A stretch of DNA of 64,000 nucleotides from NCBI RefSeq assembly GCF_009758125.1, contig NZ_WRXO01000002.1:558001-622000 (forward strand), read 5' to 3'. Below the pieces are notes generated by a model, which was given only the letters and a program-made list of their open reading frames with translations, had not been told where the DNA came from and made no database searches. Position 1 is the first letter of the stretch, and the number at the start of each line of letters is the position of its first letter. Positions 54,181 through 63,569 of this stretch are shown piece by piece. This stretch comes from Chitinophaga oryziterrae (GTDB lineage Bacteria; Bacteroidota; Bacteroidia; Chitinophagales; Chitinophagaceae). A program made the position numbers and the translations under genes.

Positions 54181-56787
54181 TCAGATAAGATTTTTAATCT
54201 CACTTAGTTTTAGCAACGCTTCTACCGGAGTAAGGCGATTAATATCTACATTATCCAGCATCTCCCGGATTTGTTTAAACGTATCGCTGTGCGCATCGAA
54301 GATGCTTAATTGTACTTTACTGGCAGGACCTGCAATGTTCTTAACATGCTTTTCCAGCGGCGCATCAATGTGTTTTTCTTCCAGATGTGCAAGCACTTCA
54401 TTGGCCCTTTGCAGCAATTGTGGCGGCATCCCGGCCATACGGGCCACATGGATACCAAAGCTATGCCGGCTGCCACCAGGAGCCAGCTTCCTCAGAAATA
54501 TTATTTTATTCCCGGATTCTTTATTGGTGATATGGAAGTTCTTTACACGACCATGTTTGTTCTCCAATTCATTCAACTCGTGATAGTGCGTAGCAAACAG
54601 CGTTTTAGGCCTGTGCTCTGTCATATCGTGCAGGAACTCCACAATGCTCCAGGCGATGGAGATACCATCGTACGTGCTGGTGCCACGGCCTATTTCATCG
54701 AGAATAACGAGGCTGCGGGAAGTGATATTGTTGATGATACTGGCCGTTTCGTTCATTTCCACCATGAAGGTAGATTCTCCACCACTGAGGTTATCAGAGG
54801 CGCCCACACGGGTGAAGATCTTATCCGTTAAACCTATTTCAGCCGCCGCAGCAGGTACAAAACTACCCATATGCGCCATGAGCGTAATCAACGCCGTCTG
54901 ACGCAGCAGGGCAGATTTACCACTCATATTCGGACCAGTAAGAATAATGATCTGCTGTTGTTCTTTATCAAGGATAATATCGTTGGCCACATAGGTATCT
55001 CCCGGTGGTAAACCACGCTCGATAACAGGATGACGGCCTTCACGTATATCAATATTGAAACCATCTGTAATAAGCGGACGACGGTATTTAAACTGGATCG
55101 CGTTCGTAGCAAAAGAGAGCAGGCAGTCTATATTTCCGAACATCTGCGCATTCTGCTGTATAGGCTGAATGTACGACTGTAAGGCAAGCAGCAGTTCGTC
55201 AAAGATTTTTATTTCCAGGGAAAGGATCTTTTCTTCTGCACCAATGATCTGCTCTTCGTATTCTTTCAGCTCCGGAGTAATATAACGCTCTGCACCTGTC
55301 AGTGTTTGCTTGCGGATCCAGGTCTCAGGAACTTTGTCTTTGTGCGCGTTCGTTACTTCCAGGTAATAGCCGAATACATTGTTGTAAGCTACTTTCAGGC
55401 TGGAAATACCGGTAATCTCCGCTTCTTTTTTCTGTATTTCCAGCAGGTAGGTTTTACCGTTGTTGGAGATATTGCGGAGTTTATCCAGTTCTTCGTCGAT
55501 GCCTGGTTGTATCACACCGCCTTTGCTTACAAGAACAGGAGGTGTTTCCACGATCTGTTCCAGGATACGGCAGAGGATACCGGGGCAGGGGTCCATCTTC
55601 TGACTGAGCTCGCGCAGGTAATTATTGGGAGAGTTCTCCAACAGCTTCTTTACGCCTTCCACCTGTTGCAGGGCTTTGGCCAGTTGCATCACTTCCCTGG
55701 GATTTATTTTCCTTAGAGGGATTTTAGATACCACGCGTTCAAGGTCGCCGGTTTGTTTCAGGTGCTGATGTAAAGACCTGGAGAGATCTGTTTCTTTGAT
55801 GAAGTACTCTACAACGTCCAGCCGCTCATTGATCTCGTTGATGTTGCGCAGGGGGAATACCAGCCAGCGTTTTAACAGGCGGGCGCCCATAGGGCTTACA
55901 GTAGTGTCCAGTGTACTGAGTAACGTATGACCGTTTTCCACGCCGCTGTTAAGCAATTCCAGGTTGCGGATAGTGAAGCGGTCCATCCACAGGAAGTCGT
56001 CCTGTTCTATACGCTGTATGTTGGTGATATGCTGCAGGTGCGGATGTTCTGTATCGCGCAGGTAATGCAGGGCTGCGCCGGCAGCGATAATAGCATCCGG
56101 CAGGCCATCTATACCAAAGCCTTTGAGGCTGTGAGTTTCAAATTGTTTTAATAAAGTTTCCTGCGCATAGGTAGTGGTGAAGATCCACTCCTCCATCGTA
56201 TACACGTAGAAGCGGGTACCGAAATGCTGACGGAAGAGTTTCTGCTGCTGTTTGGCATACAATACTTCCGCGGGTCTGAAACTCTGCAGGAGTTTATCCG
56301 CATATTCAACATTCCCCTGTGCCACGAAAAATTCGCCTGTAGAGATATCCAGGAAGGCAAGTCCGATGTTGTCCGCACCGAAATGGACCGCTGCCAGGAA
56401 GTTATTACTGGCGTTTTCCAGTATTTTATCATTCACAGCCACACCAGGAGTTACCATTTCGGTAACACCGCGTTTCACGATGCCTTTTACTGTTTTCGGG
56501 TCTTCCAGCTGATCACAGACAGCCACGCGATGGCCTGCCTTCACCAGTTTATGGAGATAGGTATCCAGCGAATGATGCGGGAAGCCGGCAAGGTCTACAT
56601 AAGTGGCAGCGCCATTTGCTCTTTTGGTGAGTACAATGCCTAATACTTTAGAGGCAATGACTGCATCTTCATTAAAAGTTTCATAAAAATCTCCCACACG
56701 AAACAACAGCACGGCATCCGGATAACGGGTTTTAATAGCCTTATGCTGTAGCATGAGTGGGGTTTCTTCCGATTTGCTTTTAGCCAT
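54181..56787 (-). CDS. mutS: DNA mismatch repair protein MutS
   Basis: This 868-residue protein is a full-length MutS. It has the N-terminal mismatch-contact motif FYETF in LFRVGDFYETFNEDA, the connector and lever domains, Walker A GPNMSGKSALL, Walker B region SLVILDEIGRGTSTYDG and a C-terminal FATHYHEL. It recognises mismatches and signals to MutL. It is divergent from a SpoU-type gene with a 64-bp gap. Confidence 0.97.
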   Translation of the reverse strand: MAKSKSEETPLMLQHKAIKTRYPDAVLLFRVGDFYETFNEDAVIASKVLGIVLTKRANGAATYVDLAGFPHHSLDTYLHKLVKAGHRVAVCDQLEDPKTVKGIVKRGVTEMVTPGVAVNDKILENASNNFLAAVHFGADNIGLAFLDISTGEFFVAQGNVEYADKLLQSFRPAEVLYAKQQQKLFRQHFGTRFYVYTMEEWIFTTTYAQETLLKQFETHSLKGFGIDGLPDAIIAAGAALHYLRDTEHPHLQHITNIQRIEQDDFLWMDRFTIRNLELLNSGVENGHTLLSTLDTTVSPMGARLLKRWLVFPLRNINEINERLDVVEYFIKETDLSRSLHQHLKQTGDLERVVSKIPLRKINPREVMQLAKALQQVEGVKKLLENSPNNYLRELSQKMDPCPGILCRILEQIVETPPVLVSKGGVIQPGIDEELDKLRNISNNGKTYLLEIQKKEAEITGISSLKVAYNNVFGYYLEVTNAHKDKVPETWIRKQTLTGAERYITPELKEYEEQIIGAEEKILSLEIKIFDELLLALQSYIQPIQQNAQMFGNIDCLLSFATNAIQFKYRRPLITDGFNIDIREGRHPVIERGLPPGDTYVANDIILDKEQQQIIILTGPNMSGKSALLRQTALITLMAHMGSFVPAAAAEIGLTDKIFTRVGASDNLSGGESTFMVEMNETASIINNITSRSLVILDEIGRGTSTYDGISIAWSIVEFLHDMTEHRPKTLFATHYHELNELENKHGRVKNFHITNKESGNKIIFLRKLAPGGSRHSFGIHVARMAGMPPQLLQRANEVLAHLEEKHIDAPLEKHVKNIAGPASKVQLSIFDAHSDTFKQIREMLDNVDINRLTPVEALLKLSEIKNLI

Positions 56788-56791
56788 GGCG

Positions 56792-56847
56792 CAAATATAT
56801 AGAAATGTAGGGACGTGCAGTTGGGCTCACTAATTATCTTATTTTTG
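56792..56847. promoter_or_regulatory. Divergent promoters of mutS and the SpoU-type gene, both leaderless-like
   Basis: On the minus strand TATATTTG (56799-56792) lies 4 nt before the mutS start; on the plus strand TATTTTTG (56840-56847) lies 4 nt before the SpoU-type start. Both match TAnnTTTG, so each mRNA probably begins at or next to its ATG. Confidence 0.55.
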
Positions 56848-56851
56848 CAAA

Positions 56852-57394
56852 ATGCGAAAACTGAGCATGGATGAACTGGGCCGTAAAACGGTGGAGCAGT
56901 TCAAAGCAGCGGATAAAACACCATTGGTGCTGGTACTGGATAATGTGCGCAGCATGCACAACGTAGGTTCTGTATTCCGTACAGCAGACGGATTCCTTTT
57001 ACAGGGCATTGTATTATGCGGATATACGCCCGTACCTCCTCACCGGGATATTCAGAAAACAGCGTTAGGCGCTACCGAAACTGTTGAATGGCAATATTTT
57101 GCGACAACAGCGGAAGCTGTAACAGCTTTACAGGAAGCGGGTTATACGGTGATGGCCATAGAACAGGCAGAGCAGAGTATCATGCTGGACGCGTTTACAC
57201 CGGAAGCGGGGAAACCGCTGGCATTGGTGTTTGGTAATGAAGTATCGGGAGTAGATGGAGAGGTGATGAAAATGGTGTCGGGTTGTATTGAGATCCCGCA
57301 ATCTGGTGTAAAACACTCCCTTAATATATCTGTTAGCACAGGTATCGTGGTTTGGGATATCTTTGTAAAGTTGAAAAAAGAAAAAGCATTATGA
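56852..57394 (+). CDS. SpoU-family RNA 2'-O-methyltransferase
   Basis: This 180-residue SPOUT protein has motif 1 DNVRSMHNVGSVFRTADGF, motif 2 LALVFGNEVSGV and motif 3 IEIPQSGVKHSLNISVSTGI. It should methylate a ribose 2'-OH of tRNA or rRNA using SAM. The target cannot be told from sequence. Its stop overlaps the next start (ATGA). Confidence 0.9.
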   Translation: MRKLSMDELGRKTVEQFKAADKTPLVLVLDNVRSMHNVGSVFRTADGFLLQGIVLCGYTPVPPHRDIQKTALGATETVEWQYFATTAEAVTALQEAGYTVMAIEQAEQSIMLDAFTPEAGKPLALVFGNEVSGVDGEVMKMVSGCIEIPQSGVKHSLNISVSTGIVVWDIFVKLKKEKAL

Positions 57395-58257
57395 TCAGTA
57401 CAGTTAATAAGTACCTGTCACTTGTAAAATTCAGTCATACGATTTTTGCTATGCCGTTCGCCCTGACCGGCTTCTTTATAGCTACGGTGAAAACCGGGCA
57501 GTCGTTCAGCTGGGAATTATTCCTGCTGGTAATATTATGTATGGTGTTTGCACGCAGTGCAGCGATGGCGTTCAACCGCTGGCTGGATGCGGACATTGAC
57601 AGGAAGAACCCGCGTACGGCGCAGCGTGAGATTCCCCGTGGCGTGATTACAGAAAGCAATGCATTGCTGTTTGTAATTGTGAACTGTGTGTTGTTTATGG
57701 TAGTGACCTGGTTCATCAACCCGCTTTGTTTTTACCTGTCTCCCGTAGCTTTACTGGTGGTACTGGGATATAGTTATACCAAGCGTTTTACAGCGCTTTG
57801 TCATTTGATATTAGGACTGGGCCTGTCACTGGCGCCGGTAGGTGCCTATCTTGCCGTAACAGGACATTTTGCCCTGTTGCCGGTATTATTATCTGTACTG
57901 GTATTATGCTGGGTATCTGGTTTTGATATCATTTACTCTTTGCAGGACGAGGAGTTTGACCGCTCTTTATCGCTGAATTCCATTCCGGCCTGGCTGGGTA
58001 AGGCAGGTGCCCTGCATTTCTCTGAAGGGCTGCACCTGGTAGCGGGCATCCTGGTGATCATCATTGGTCTGCAGGGTCAGTTCCACTGGTTATATATCAT
58101 TGGAGGAGCCGTATTTATCCTGATGCTGATCTCACAGCATCTGCTGGTAAAACCTAATGACCTCAGCAGGGTGAACATTGCATTTATGACTACAAACGGT
58201 ATTGCAAGCGTGGTATACGCAGTATTTGCCATTGCAGATATGTTATTAATAGGATAG
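57391..58257 (+). CDS. UbiA-family prenyltransferase (4-hydroxybenzoate polyprenyltransferase-like, MqnP-like)
   Basis: The ATG at 57391 gives 288 residues with about eight membrane helices. It has the first Asp-rich motif NRWLDADIDRKNPRTAQREIP and the second DxxxD-type block (YSLQDEEFDRS). The NPRT..REIP pattern matches the UbiA-like branch associated with menaquinone by the futalosine route (MqnP), but other quinone pathways are possible. It is coupled to the SpoU gene by a 4-bp overlap. Confidence 0.88.
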   Translation: MISTVNKYLSLVKFSHTIFAMPFALTGFFIATVKTGQSFSWELFLLVILCMVFARSAAMAFNRWLDADIDRKNPRTAQREIPRGVITESNALLFVIVNCVLFMVVTWFINPLCFYLSPVALLVVLGYSYTKRFTALCHLILGLGLSLAPVGAYLAVTGHFALLPVLLSVLVLCWVSGFDIIYSLQDEEFDRSLSLNSIPAWLGKAGALHFSEGLHLVAGILVIIIGLQGQFHWLYIIGGAVFILMLISQHLLVKPNDLSRVNIAFMTTNGIASVVYAVFAIADMLLIG

Positions 58258-58258
58258 T

Positions 58259-58669
58259 ATGGCACGTATAATGGCAATTGATTATGGTAAGAAGAGGACA
58301 GGCCTGGCAGTAACAGACCCTTTACAGTTGATAGCCAGTGGGTTAGTGACGGTATTGACGCATGAGCTGATCCCTTACCTGAAGAAATATATGGCAGCAG
58401 AGCCGGTAGAGCTGATGCTGATAGGGGAACCTAAGAACCTGGATGGCAGCAGCACAGATGCCACGGCCCTGGTGACGGAATGTATCCGTATCCTGGGAAA
58501 GAATTTCCCGGAGCTGCCTGTTAAGAAGATAGATGAGCGGTTTACGTCCAAGATGGCTTTCCAGACGATGATTGACAGCGGACTGAAAAAGCAGGACCGC
58601 CGGAATAAGGCGCTGGTAGATGAGATCAGTGCGACCATTATTCTGCAGGAATATCTGCGCAGCAGATAA
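58259..58669 (+). CDS. ruvX: RuvX/YqgF-family putative Holliday junction resolvase
   Basis: This 136-residue RNase H-fold protein has the N-terminal motif IMAIDYGKKRTGLAVTDP with the first catalytic Asp, the LIGEPKNLDGS block and the C-terminal DEISATIILQEYL. YqgF/RuvX proteins act on 16S rRNA 5' processing and possibly junction resolution. It follows the UbiA gene by 1 bp. Confidence 0.93.
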   Translation: MARIMAIDYGKKRTGLAVTDPLQLIASGLVTVLTHELIPYLKKYMAAEPVELMLIGEPKNLDGSSTDATALVTECIRILGKNFPELPVKKIDERFTSKMAFQTMIDSGLKKQDRRNKALVDEISATIILQEYLRSR

Positions 58670-58698
58670 ACTGCTGCATTTAATTCGCTATTGATCTT

Positions 58699-58706
58699 TA
58701 CCTTTG
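58699..58706 (+). promoter_or_regulatory. Candidate -7 element for peptide deformylase
   Basis: TACCTTTG matches TAnnTTTG and lies about 30 bp before the deformylase start. A clear -33 TTG at the right spacing was not found. Confidence 0.4.
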
Positions 58707-58735
58707 CACTTCTGAAAAATTGAAAACAGATATAA

Positions 58736-59314
58736 ATGATTCTACCTATCGTTGCATACGGACACCCGGTTTTACGCAAAATGTGTGAAGATATAACGCC
58801 TGATTATCCAAAGTTGCAGGAACTTATCGCCAATATGTGGGAAACCATGTATAGCTCCAGTGGAGTGGGCATTGCTGCGCCGCAGGTAAACAGACCTGTC
58901 CGCCTGTTCGTAATAGATAGTGAGCAGATCATTGAGAGCCTGGAGGAAGAGGAAAAAGCAGAATACCCCGGAGACAATGGCGTGAAGGGAGTATTCATCA
59001 ATGCACATATTGTAGAGGCAGCCGGCGAAGAGTGGGCGTATAACGAAGGTTGTCTGAGTATTCCAAAGGTAAGGGAAGACGTATATCGCCCTGAAACCAT
59101 TACCCTGCGCTATGTAAACGAAAATTTTGAACCCCAGGAAAGAACTTTCTCCGGCGTAACTGCCCGTGTCATCTTCCACGAATATGATCATATTGATGGT
59201 AAATTATTCATTGATCACCTGAAGCCTCTCAAGCGCAGAATGATTAAAGGAAAATTGGAGGACATCACAAAAGGTAAGATCAGTGTGGATTACAAGATGA
59301 TATTCCATAAATAA
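58736..59314 (+). CDS. def: Peptide deformylase
   Basis: This 192-residue metalloenzyme has all three motifs: GVGIAAPQ, EGCLSIP with the metal-binding Cys, and HEYDH with two metal-binding His and the catalytic Glu. It removes the formyl group from new proteins. It stands 66 bp after ruvX with its own promoter candidate. Confidence 0.97.
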   Translation: MILPIVAYGHPVLRKMCEDITPDYPKLQELIANMWETMYSSSGVGIAAPQVNRPVRLFVIDSEQIIESLEEEEKAEYPGDNGVKGVFINAHIVEAAGEEWAYNEGCLSIPKVREDVYRPETITLRYVNENFEPQERTFSGVTARVIFHEYDHIDGKLFIDHLKPLKRRMIKGKLEDITKGKISVDYKMIFHK

Positions 59315-59381
59315 AATAGACAAAAATTTTGTAATGTTAAAAATCCCTGTTATTTTAGTGCCTGCAAACTAAGCAAATACA

Positions 59382-59930
59382 TTGGGTACAGCACTAACAT
59401 ATACAGAAGCCGAACTTGTTCTTGGATTAAAATCCAGGAGTGAGAAACATTTCGGTTACTTATATGATCATTATTCACCGGCATTATTTGGGATCGCTTT
59501 AAAGGTGACCAATGATGAGAATATTGCCGGGGACGTGCTGCAGGAAATCTTTCTCAAAATCTGGCGGAGTATAGAACGTTATGATACAGATAAAGGCCGT
59601 TTATTCACCTGGATGGTGAATATTGCCCGTAACACCGCTATCGATACTTTACGTTCAAAAGCACATAAACAGGGACTGAAGGTACAGGAACTGAGCAGCA
59701 ACTCCACAGGAACGGAGCAATTTGCTGTGCATCAGTCTGTGGACCAGATTGGATTGACGAAAGTAATTGAACAGTTGAACAAGGAACAGCGCATTATTAT
59801 TGATCTGGCTTATTACAAAGGATGTACACAGGATGAGATTTCGAAAATCCTGGACATTCCTTTAGGAACTGTGAAGACCCGGATGCGTAATGCGATCATA
59901 CAATTACGGACCATTCTAAAACAGTTGTAA
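59382..59930 (+). CDS. ECF sigma factor, first copy of a tandem pair
   Basis: This 182-residue sigma-70 protein starts at a TTG. It has region 2 (DVLQEIFLKIWRSIERYD, then GRLFTWMVNIARNTAID) and region 4 (DEISKILDIPLGTVKTRMRNAI). Alignment with the copy at 61022 begins at the first residue (M..A.TYTE.EL), which supports the TTG. It is followed by an RskA-type anti-sigma gene. Confidence 0.9.
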   Translation: MGTALTYTEAELVLGLKSRSEKHFGYLYDHYSPALFGIALKVTNDENIAGDVLQEIFLKIWRSIERYDTDKGRLFTWMVNIARNTAIDTLRSKAHKQGLKVQELSSNSTGTEQFAVHQSVDQIGLTKVIEQLNKEQRIIIDLAYYKGCTQDEISKILDIPLGTVKTRMRNAIIQLRTILKQL

Positions 59931-59934
59931 TTAA

Positions 59935-60786
59935 GTGGATGTTCAACGTTACATATCATCTGGCATTATAGAAAGCCACGTTGCGGGGCTGGTATCCGAT
60001 TCGGAGGCCCGTGAAGTGGAAGCTGCTATCCAGCAGTATCCCGAAATAAAAGCGGCTGCTGATGCGGTGCGCCTGGATATGGAACGCTATGTACAGATGT
60101 GGGCGGTGAAACCTCCTGCGGGGCTGAAACAGCAACTGATGGCGCGTTTGAATGAAGTGGAGAAAGAAGAAGCAGAAGTGCCTGTTGCAGAAGATAAACA
60201 GGAAAAAGAAGAAGAAGAACCCCGTTTTGTAATGCCACAGATCCCCGTGCTGAAAATATGGCAATATGCAGCCGTAGCGGCTGGTGTATTACTGGTTGTG
60301 AGCGCAGGTATGAATGTTGTTTACATGGGTCGTGCAGATGCCTTAGGTGAAAAAATCGCAAAAGCGGAAGAAGAGCACGTAGCATTATCTGCGGAGAAAA
60401 GCGCTTTTGCAGACAGATATCAGCAAACACAGAAAGAACTGGACCTGTTAAAAGACCCTGCTTTCAAATGGATCAAGATGCAGGCTGTTGGTAAACATAC
60501 TGACATTGTCGCTACTATTTGCTGGAACCCGGCTACGAAAGAAGCATATATAATCCCACAAACATTACCCGAACCCCCTGAAGATAAACAATACCAGCTA
60601 TGGGCCATCGTCAATGGTAAACCAATTGACGCAGGTGTTTTCCAACTGGGCAATATGGCCAAAGCCTTACAAAAAATGAAAGAGGTGACAAGCGCACAGG
60701 TATTTGCAGTTACCCTGGAAAAAAAGGGCGGCAGTACAACGCCAAGCCTGGACCAGATGTTTGTTGCCGGTAAAGTAGCCGGCTGA
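59935..60786 (+). CDS. RskA-type anti-sigma factor, first copy
   Basis: This 283-residue protein starts at a GTG 4 bp after the sigma stop. The N-terminal part (RYISSGIIESHVAGLVSDSEA) should bind sigma, followed by an acidic linker, one membrane helix (YAAVAAGVLLVVSAGMNVVYM), a coiled-coil-like stretch and a C-terminal RskA domain (DKQYQLWAIVNGKPID). The C-terminal domain lies outside the inner membrane and would sense the signal. Confidence 0.88.
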   Translation: MDVQRYISSGIIESHVAGLVSDSEAREVEAAIQQYPEIKAAADAVRLDMERYVQMWAVKPPAGLKQQLMARLNEVEKEEAEVPVAEDKQEKEEEEPRFVMPQIPVLKIWQYAAVAAGVLLVVSAGMNVVYMGRADALGEKIAKAEEEHVALSAEKSAFADRYQQTQKELDLLKDPAFKWIKMQAVGKHTDIVATICWNPATKEAYIIPQTLPEPPEDKQYQLWAIVNGKPIDAGVFQLGNMAKALQKMKEVTSAQVFAVTLEKKGGSTTPSLDQMFVAGKVAG

Positions 60787-61021
60787 TCTTAGCCCGTACC
60801 ATTCCTTTATCTCCTCATTATCAATTATTCCCTGATAATTGCTATATTTCCTTTATAATTGCATTCCCATTAACCGTTAGTTAAGACTTACTTTGAGAGT
60901 AAATATGCAGCTGTACCGGTAAACGGTTATCTTTTCTGTAACGTATACGGCTGACGTGACATTTTGCTTTAATCGTTTAGCAGTATCGAAACGTTATTTT
61001 TAACAAAATTTATTAATTGTT

Positions 61022-61570
61022 TTGGAATCCGCGTTCACATATACGGAATCTGAGTTGGTGCAAGGGCTTAAAGCTAAAGACCAGAAGGTATTCGGCTACC
61101 TGTATGACCGTTATTCACCTGCTTTATATGGAGTGGCTATGAAGGTGCTCAATGAAGAAAGCAATGCGGGTGATGTTCTGCAGGAAGTATTCCTTAAGAT
61201 CTGGCGTAATATTGACCGGTACGATGAAAGCAAGGGACGTTTGTTTACCTGGATGCTTAATATTACCCGTAATACCGCCATTGATACGCTCCGCTCAAAG
61301 GCTCATAAGATGGATCAGAAAATCCAAGTGATCGGTGATGACGTACATTTATATACAACGAATCTAACCGTACACCCATCAGTTGACCATCTTGGCCTTT
61401 CAAAGGTTCTTGAAAAGCTGACCAAAGAACAACGAGTCATTATTGATCTTGCATACTACAAAGGATGCACCCAGGAAGAGATTTCCAAGGTGTTGGAGAT
61501 TCCTTTGGGTACCGTAAAAACAAGAATGAGGAACGCGATTATTCAATTAAGGAACTTGTTAAAAATATAA
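61022..61570 (+). CDS. ECF sigma factor, second copy of the tandem pair
   Basis: This 182-residue paralogue starts at a TTG, as does the first copy. Regions 2 and 4 are intact (VLQEVFLKIWRNIDRYDESK and EEISKVLEIPLGTVKTRM). The middle segment (VIGDDVHLYTTNLT) differs most. It follows a 235-bp gap. Confidence 0.9.
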   Translation: MESAFTYTESELVQGLKAKDQKVFGYLYDRYSPALYGVAMKVLNEESNAGDVLQEVFLKIWRNIDRYDESKGRLFTWMLNITRNTAIDTLRSKAHKMDQKIQVIGDDVHLYTTNLTVHPSVDHLGLSKVLEKLTKEQRVIIDLAYYKGCTQEEISKVLEIPLGTVKTRMRNAIIQLRNLLKI

Positions 61571-61576
61571 TAAGAA

Positions 61577-62416
61577 GTGGGCGCATCTCGTTACATATCG
61601 TCCGGATTGATTGAAGCTTATGTAAGCAGGCTGGCGACTCCACAAGAGGCGCAGGAGCTGGAAATAGCGATAAATCAATATCCGGAAGTAGCTACAGCAG
61701 TAGAAGACTGCCGGCTGGGTATGGAGCATTATATAATGTTGCAGTCTGTTACACCACCAACAGTTGTGAAGCAAAATCTGATCAGGATCATTGCTGATGA
61801 AGAAGCCGGAAAATTAACCGGAGAAGAAGCAGAAGAAACGCAAATTATAGAAGATACTCCTGGCAGGAAACTGTACGTAAGCAGTTCCTGGCGTTGGGCC
61901 GCAGTTGCAGCAATATTATTATTACTGGGCAGTCTGTTACTTAACTATATTTATTCCGCTCGTTACAGTGATTATCAGGTCAGGTACGACGCATTATTAA
62001 CCAGCAACAATACACTGGCATCGGAACAGAACGTTTACCGGACGCGAATGGAACAATTGGAACATTCACTGGATATTGTGAAAGATCCTTCCATGCAGAC
62101 GGTGAAGATGCCGGGTACTAAATCTTTCCCTTCATCACTCGCAACGGTCTATTGGAACAAGGCTTCGAAAGAGGTGTTCCTGATGGCCAATAATCTGCCC
62201 CAGCCTGCTGCCGGTAAACAATACCAGCTATGGGCCATCGTGGCCGGCAAACCCATGGATATGGGCGTGTTTGATATCAGTACGGACACAGCAGCTATCC
62301 TCCAAAAAATGAAATCTGTTGACAACGCTGACATGTTTGCTATCACATTGGAAAACAAAGGTGGTAGTCCCGCTCCAACAATGGACCAGATGTATGTGGC
62401 AGGAAAACCTAGCTAA
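61577..62416 (+). CDS. RskA-type anti-sigma factor, second copy
   Basis: This 279-residue protein starts at a GTG 6 bp after the sigma stop. It has the same layout as the copy at 59935: N-terminal RYISSGLIEAYVSRL, one membrane helix (WAAVAAILLLLGSLLLNYIY) and an RskA domain (GKQYQLWAIVAGKPMD). The extracytoplasmic part and linker diverge, so the two copies may respond to different cues. Confidence 0.88.
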   Translation: MGASRYISSGLIEAYVSRLATPQEAQELEIAINQYPEVATAVEDCRLGMEHYIMLQSVTPPTVVKQNLIRIIADEEAGKLTGEEAEETQIIEDTPGRKLYVSSSWRWAAVAAILLLLGSLLLNYIYSARYSDYQVRYDALLTSNNTLASEQNVYRTRMEQLEHSLDIVKDPSMQTVKMPGTKSFPSSLATVYWNKASKEVFLMANNLPQPAAGKQYQLWAIVAGKPMDMGVFDISTDTAAILQKMKSVDNADMFAITLENKGGSPAPTMDQMYVAGKPS

Positions 62417-62434
62417 AATTCATAATTTCGCAGT

Positions 62435-63376
62435 ATGCGGAAACTTTGGATGTGCTTAGCAATATTATTCTTTTACAGTTATTCTCACGCACAGGATACT
62501 TCTGTTGTTTATAAAGGGATGACCGTCACCCTTGATGAAGTAACCGTACAGGCAAAACGTATAGGCTTTGATGTCAACAGCTTTATCAAAAGGGTAGAAG
62601 AGGATACTACCTTTTACCGTGCTTTCAAGAACCTTCGTTTGCTGGGTTATGTCTCTGATAATGATATCCGCATCTACGGTAAAAAAGGACAGATACAGGC
62701 ATTCCTGAAAAGCCGGATCCAGCAGAATATGCAGGGTCGCTGCCATACAATGAAGGTATTGCAGGAAGAAACGGGGGGCGACTTTTACAACTCAAAAGGA
62801 GCATACAATTACTACACGGCGGAATTATACGCTAACCTGTTTTTTACAAAAGGAACCGTTTGTGCGGATGCCAGCGGAGAGGTCCCTGAAACTTCCGGCG
62901 GTAGTATGGCCAAACATAAGAACCAGTTAAAAAAGCTGATTTTTAATCCCGGACAACCCGTAAGAGGGGTGCCCATCGTAGGCGGTAAGGTTGCCATCTT
63001 TGATCCTGAAGTAAGACGGCTGTACGACTTCTCTATCCGTTCGGAAAATTACCAGGATATTACTCCCTGTTATGTGTTTACAGCAATTGCCAGGAAGGAC
63101 TTAAATAGTATTGACAGGGGAGATATTGTTATCAATGAATTAATTACCTACTTCAATAAAGAAAACTTCGAAATTGTAGGACGGAAATATTCTCTCTCTT
63201 ATAAAACCTTATTATTTGATTTTAATGTGCGGATGAATGTACAGATGACCAAACAACAGGGTTTACTGATTCCCTCTTTAGTAACTTATGATGGTACCTG
63301 GAATGTTCTTTTCAAGAAAAGGGAGACTTCCGTATTTATTGCCAAGTTTCATGATTTTACAGGATCTGTTCAGTAG
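62435..63376 (+). CDS. Secreted protein of unknown function
   Basis: This 313-residue protein has a signal peptide ending SYSHAQ (about residue 19). The N-terminal part carries a VTLDEVTVQAKR stretch reminiscent of the plug entry of outer membrane receptors; the rest has no domain I recognise. It follows the second anti-sigma gene by 18 bp and may be co-transcribed. Confidence 0.7.
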   Translation: MRKLWMCLAILFFYSYSHAQDTSVVYKGMTVTLDEVTVQAKRIGFDVNSFIKRVEEDTTFYRAFKNLRLLGYVSDNDIRIYGKKGQIQAFLKSRIQQNMQGRCHTMKVLQEETGGDFYNSKGAYNYYTAELYANLFFTKGTVCADASGEVPETSGGSMAKHKNQLKKLIFNPGQPVRGVPIVGGKVAIFDPEVRRLYDFSIRSENYQDITPCYVFTAIARKDLNSIDRGDIVINELITYFNKENFEIVGRKYSLSYKTLLFDFNVRMNVQMTKQQGLLIPSLVTYDGTWNVLFKKRETSVFIAKFHDFTGSVQ

Positions 63377-63455
63377 GTGAACATAAAGAACAGGCTGTCA
63401 AAAGTAACTAATACCCCCTCTATATGTTTGCAGCAAAAAATAGAACAACAAACGC

Positions 63456-63512
63456 AGACTCCGTTAGGAGTCCCCTAAAATTGCTAATATCAGGGGACTC
63501 CTAACGGAGTCT
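63456..63512. repeat. Perfect 21-bp inverted repeat with self-palindromic arms
   Basis: AGACTCCGTTAGGAGTCCCCT and its exact complement flank a 15-nt loop. Within each arm GACTCC/GGAGTC form a 6-bp hairpin with a 4-nt loop (GTTA or TAAC), so alternative folds are possible. Confidence 0.88.
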
Positions 63513-63548
63513 ATTATGTAGAAGATAAATTGTTTGCTACAAACACGG

Positions 63549-63569
63549 GGCTCCTAACGGAGCCTTTTT
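63549..63569 (+). terminator. Terminator hairpin related to the 63456 repeat
   Basis: GGCTCC and GGAGCC form a 6-bp stem around TAAC, followed by five T. The CTCCTAACGGAG core is shared with the right arm of the large repeat. Confidence 0.75.
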
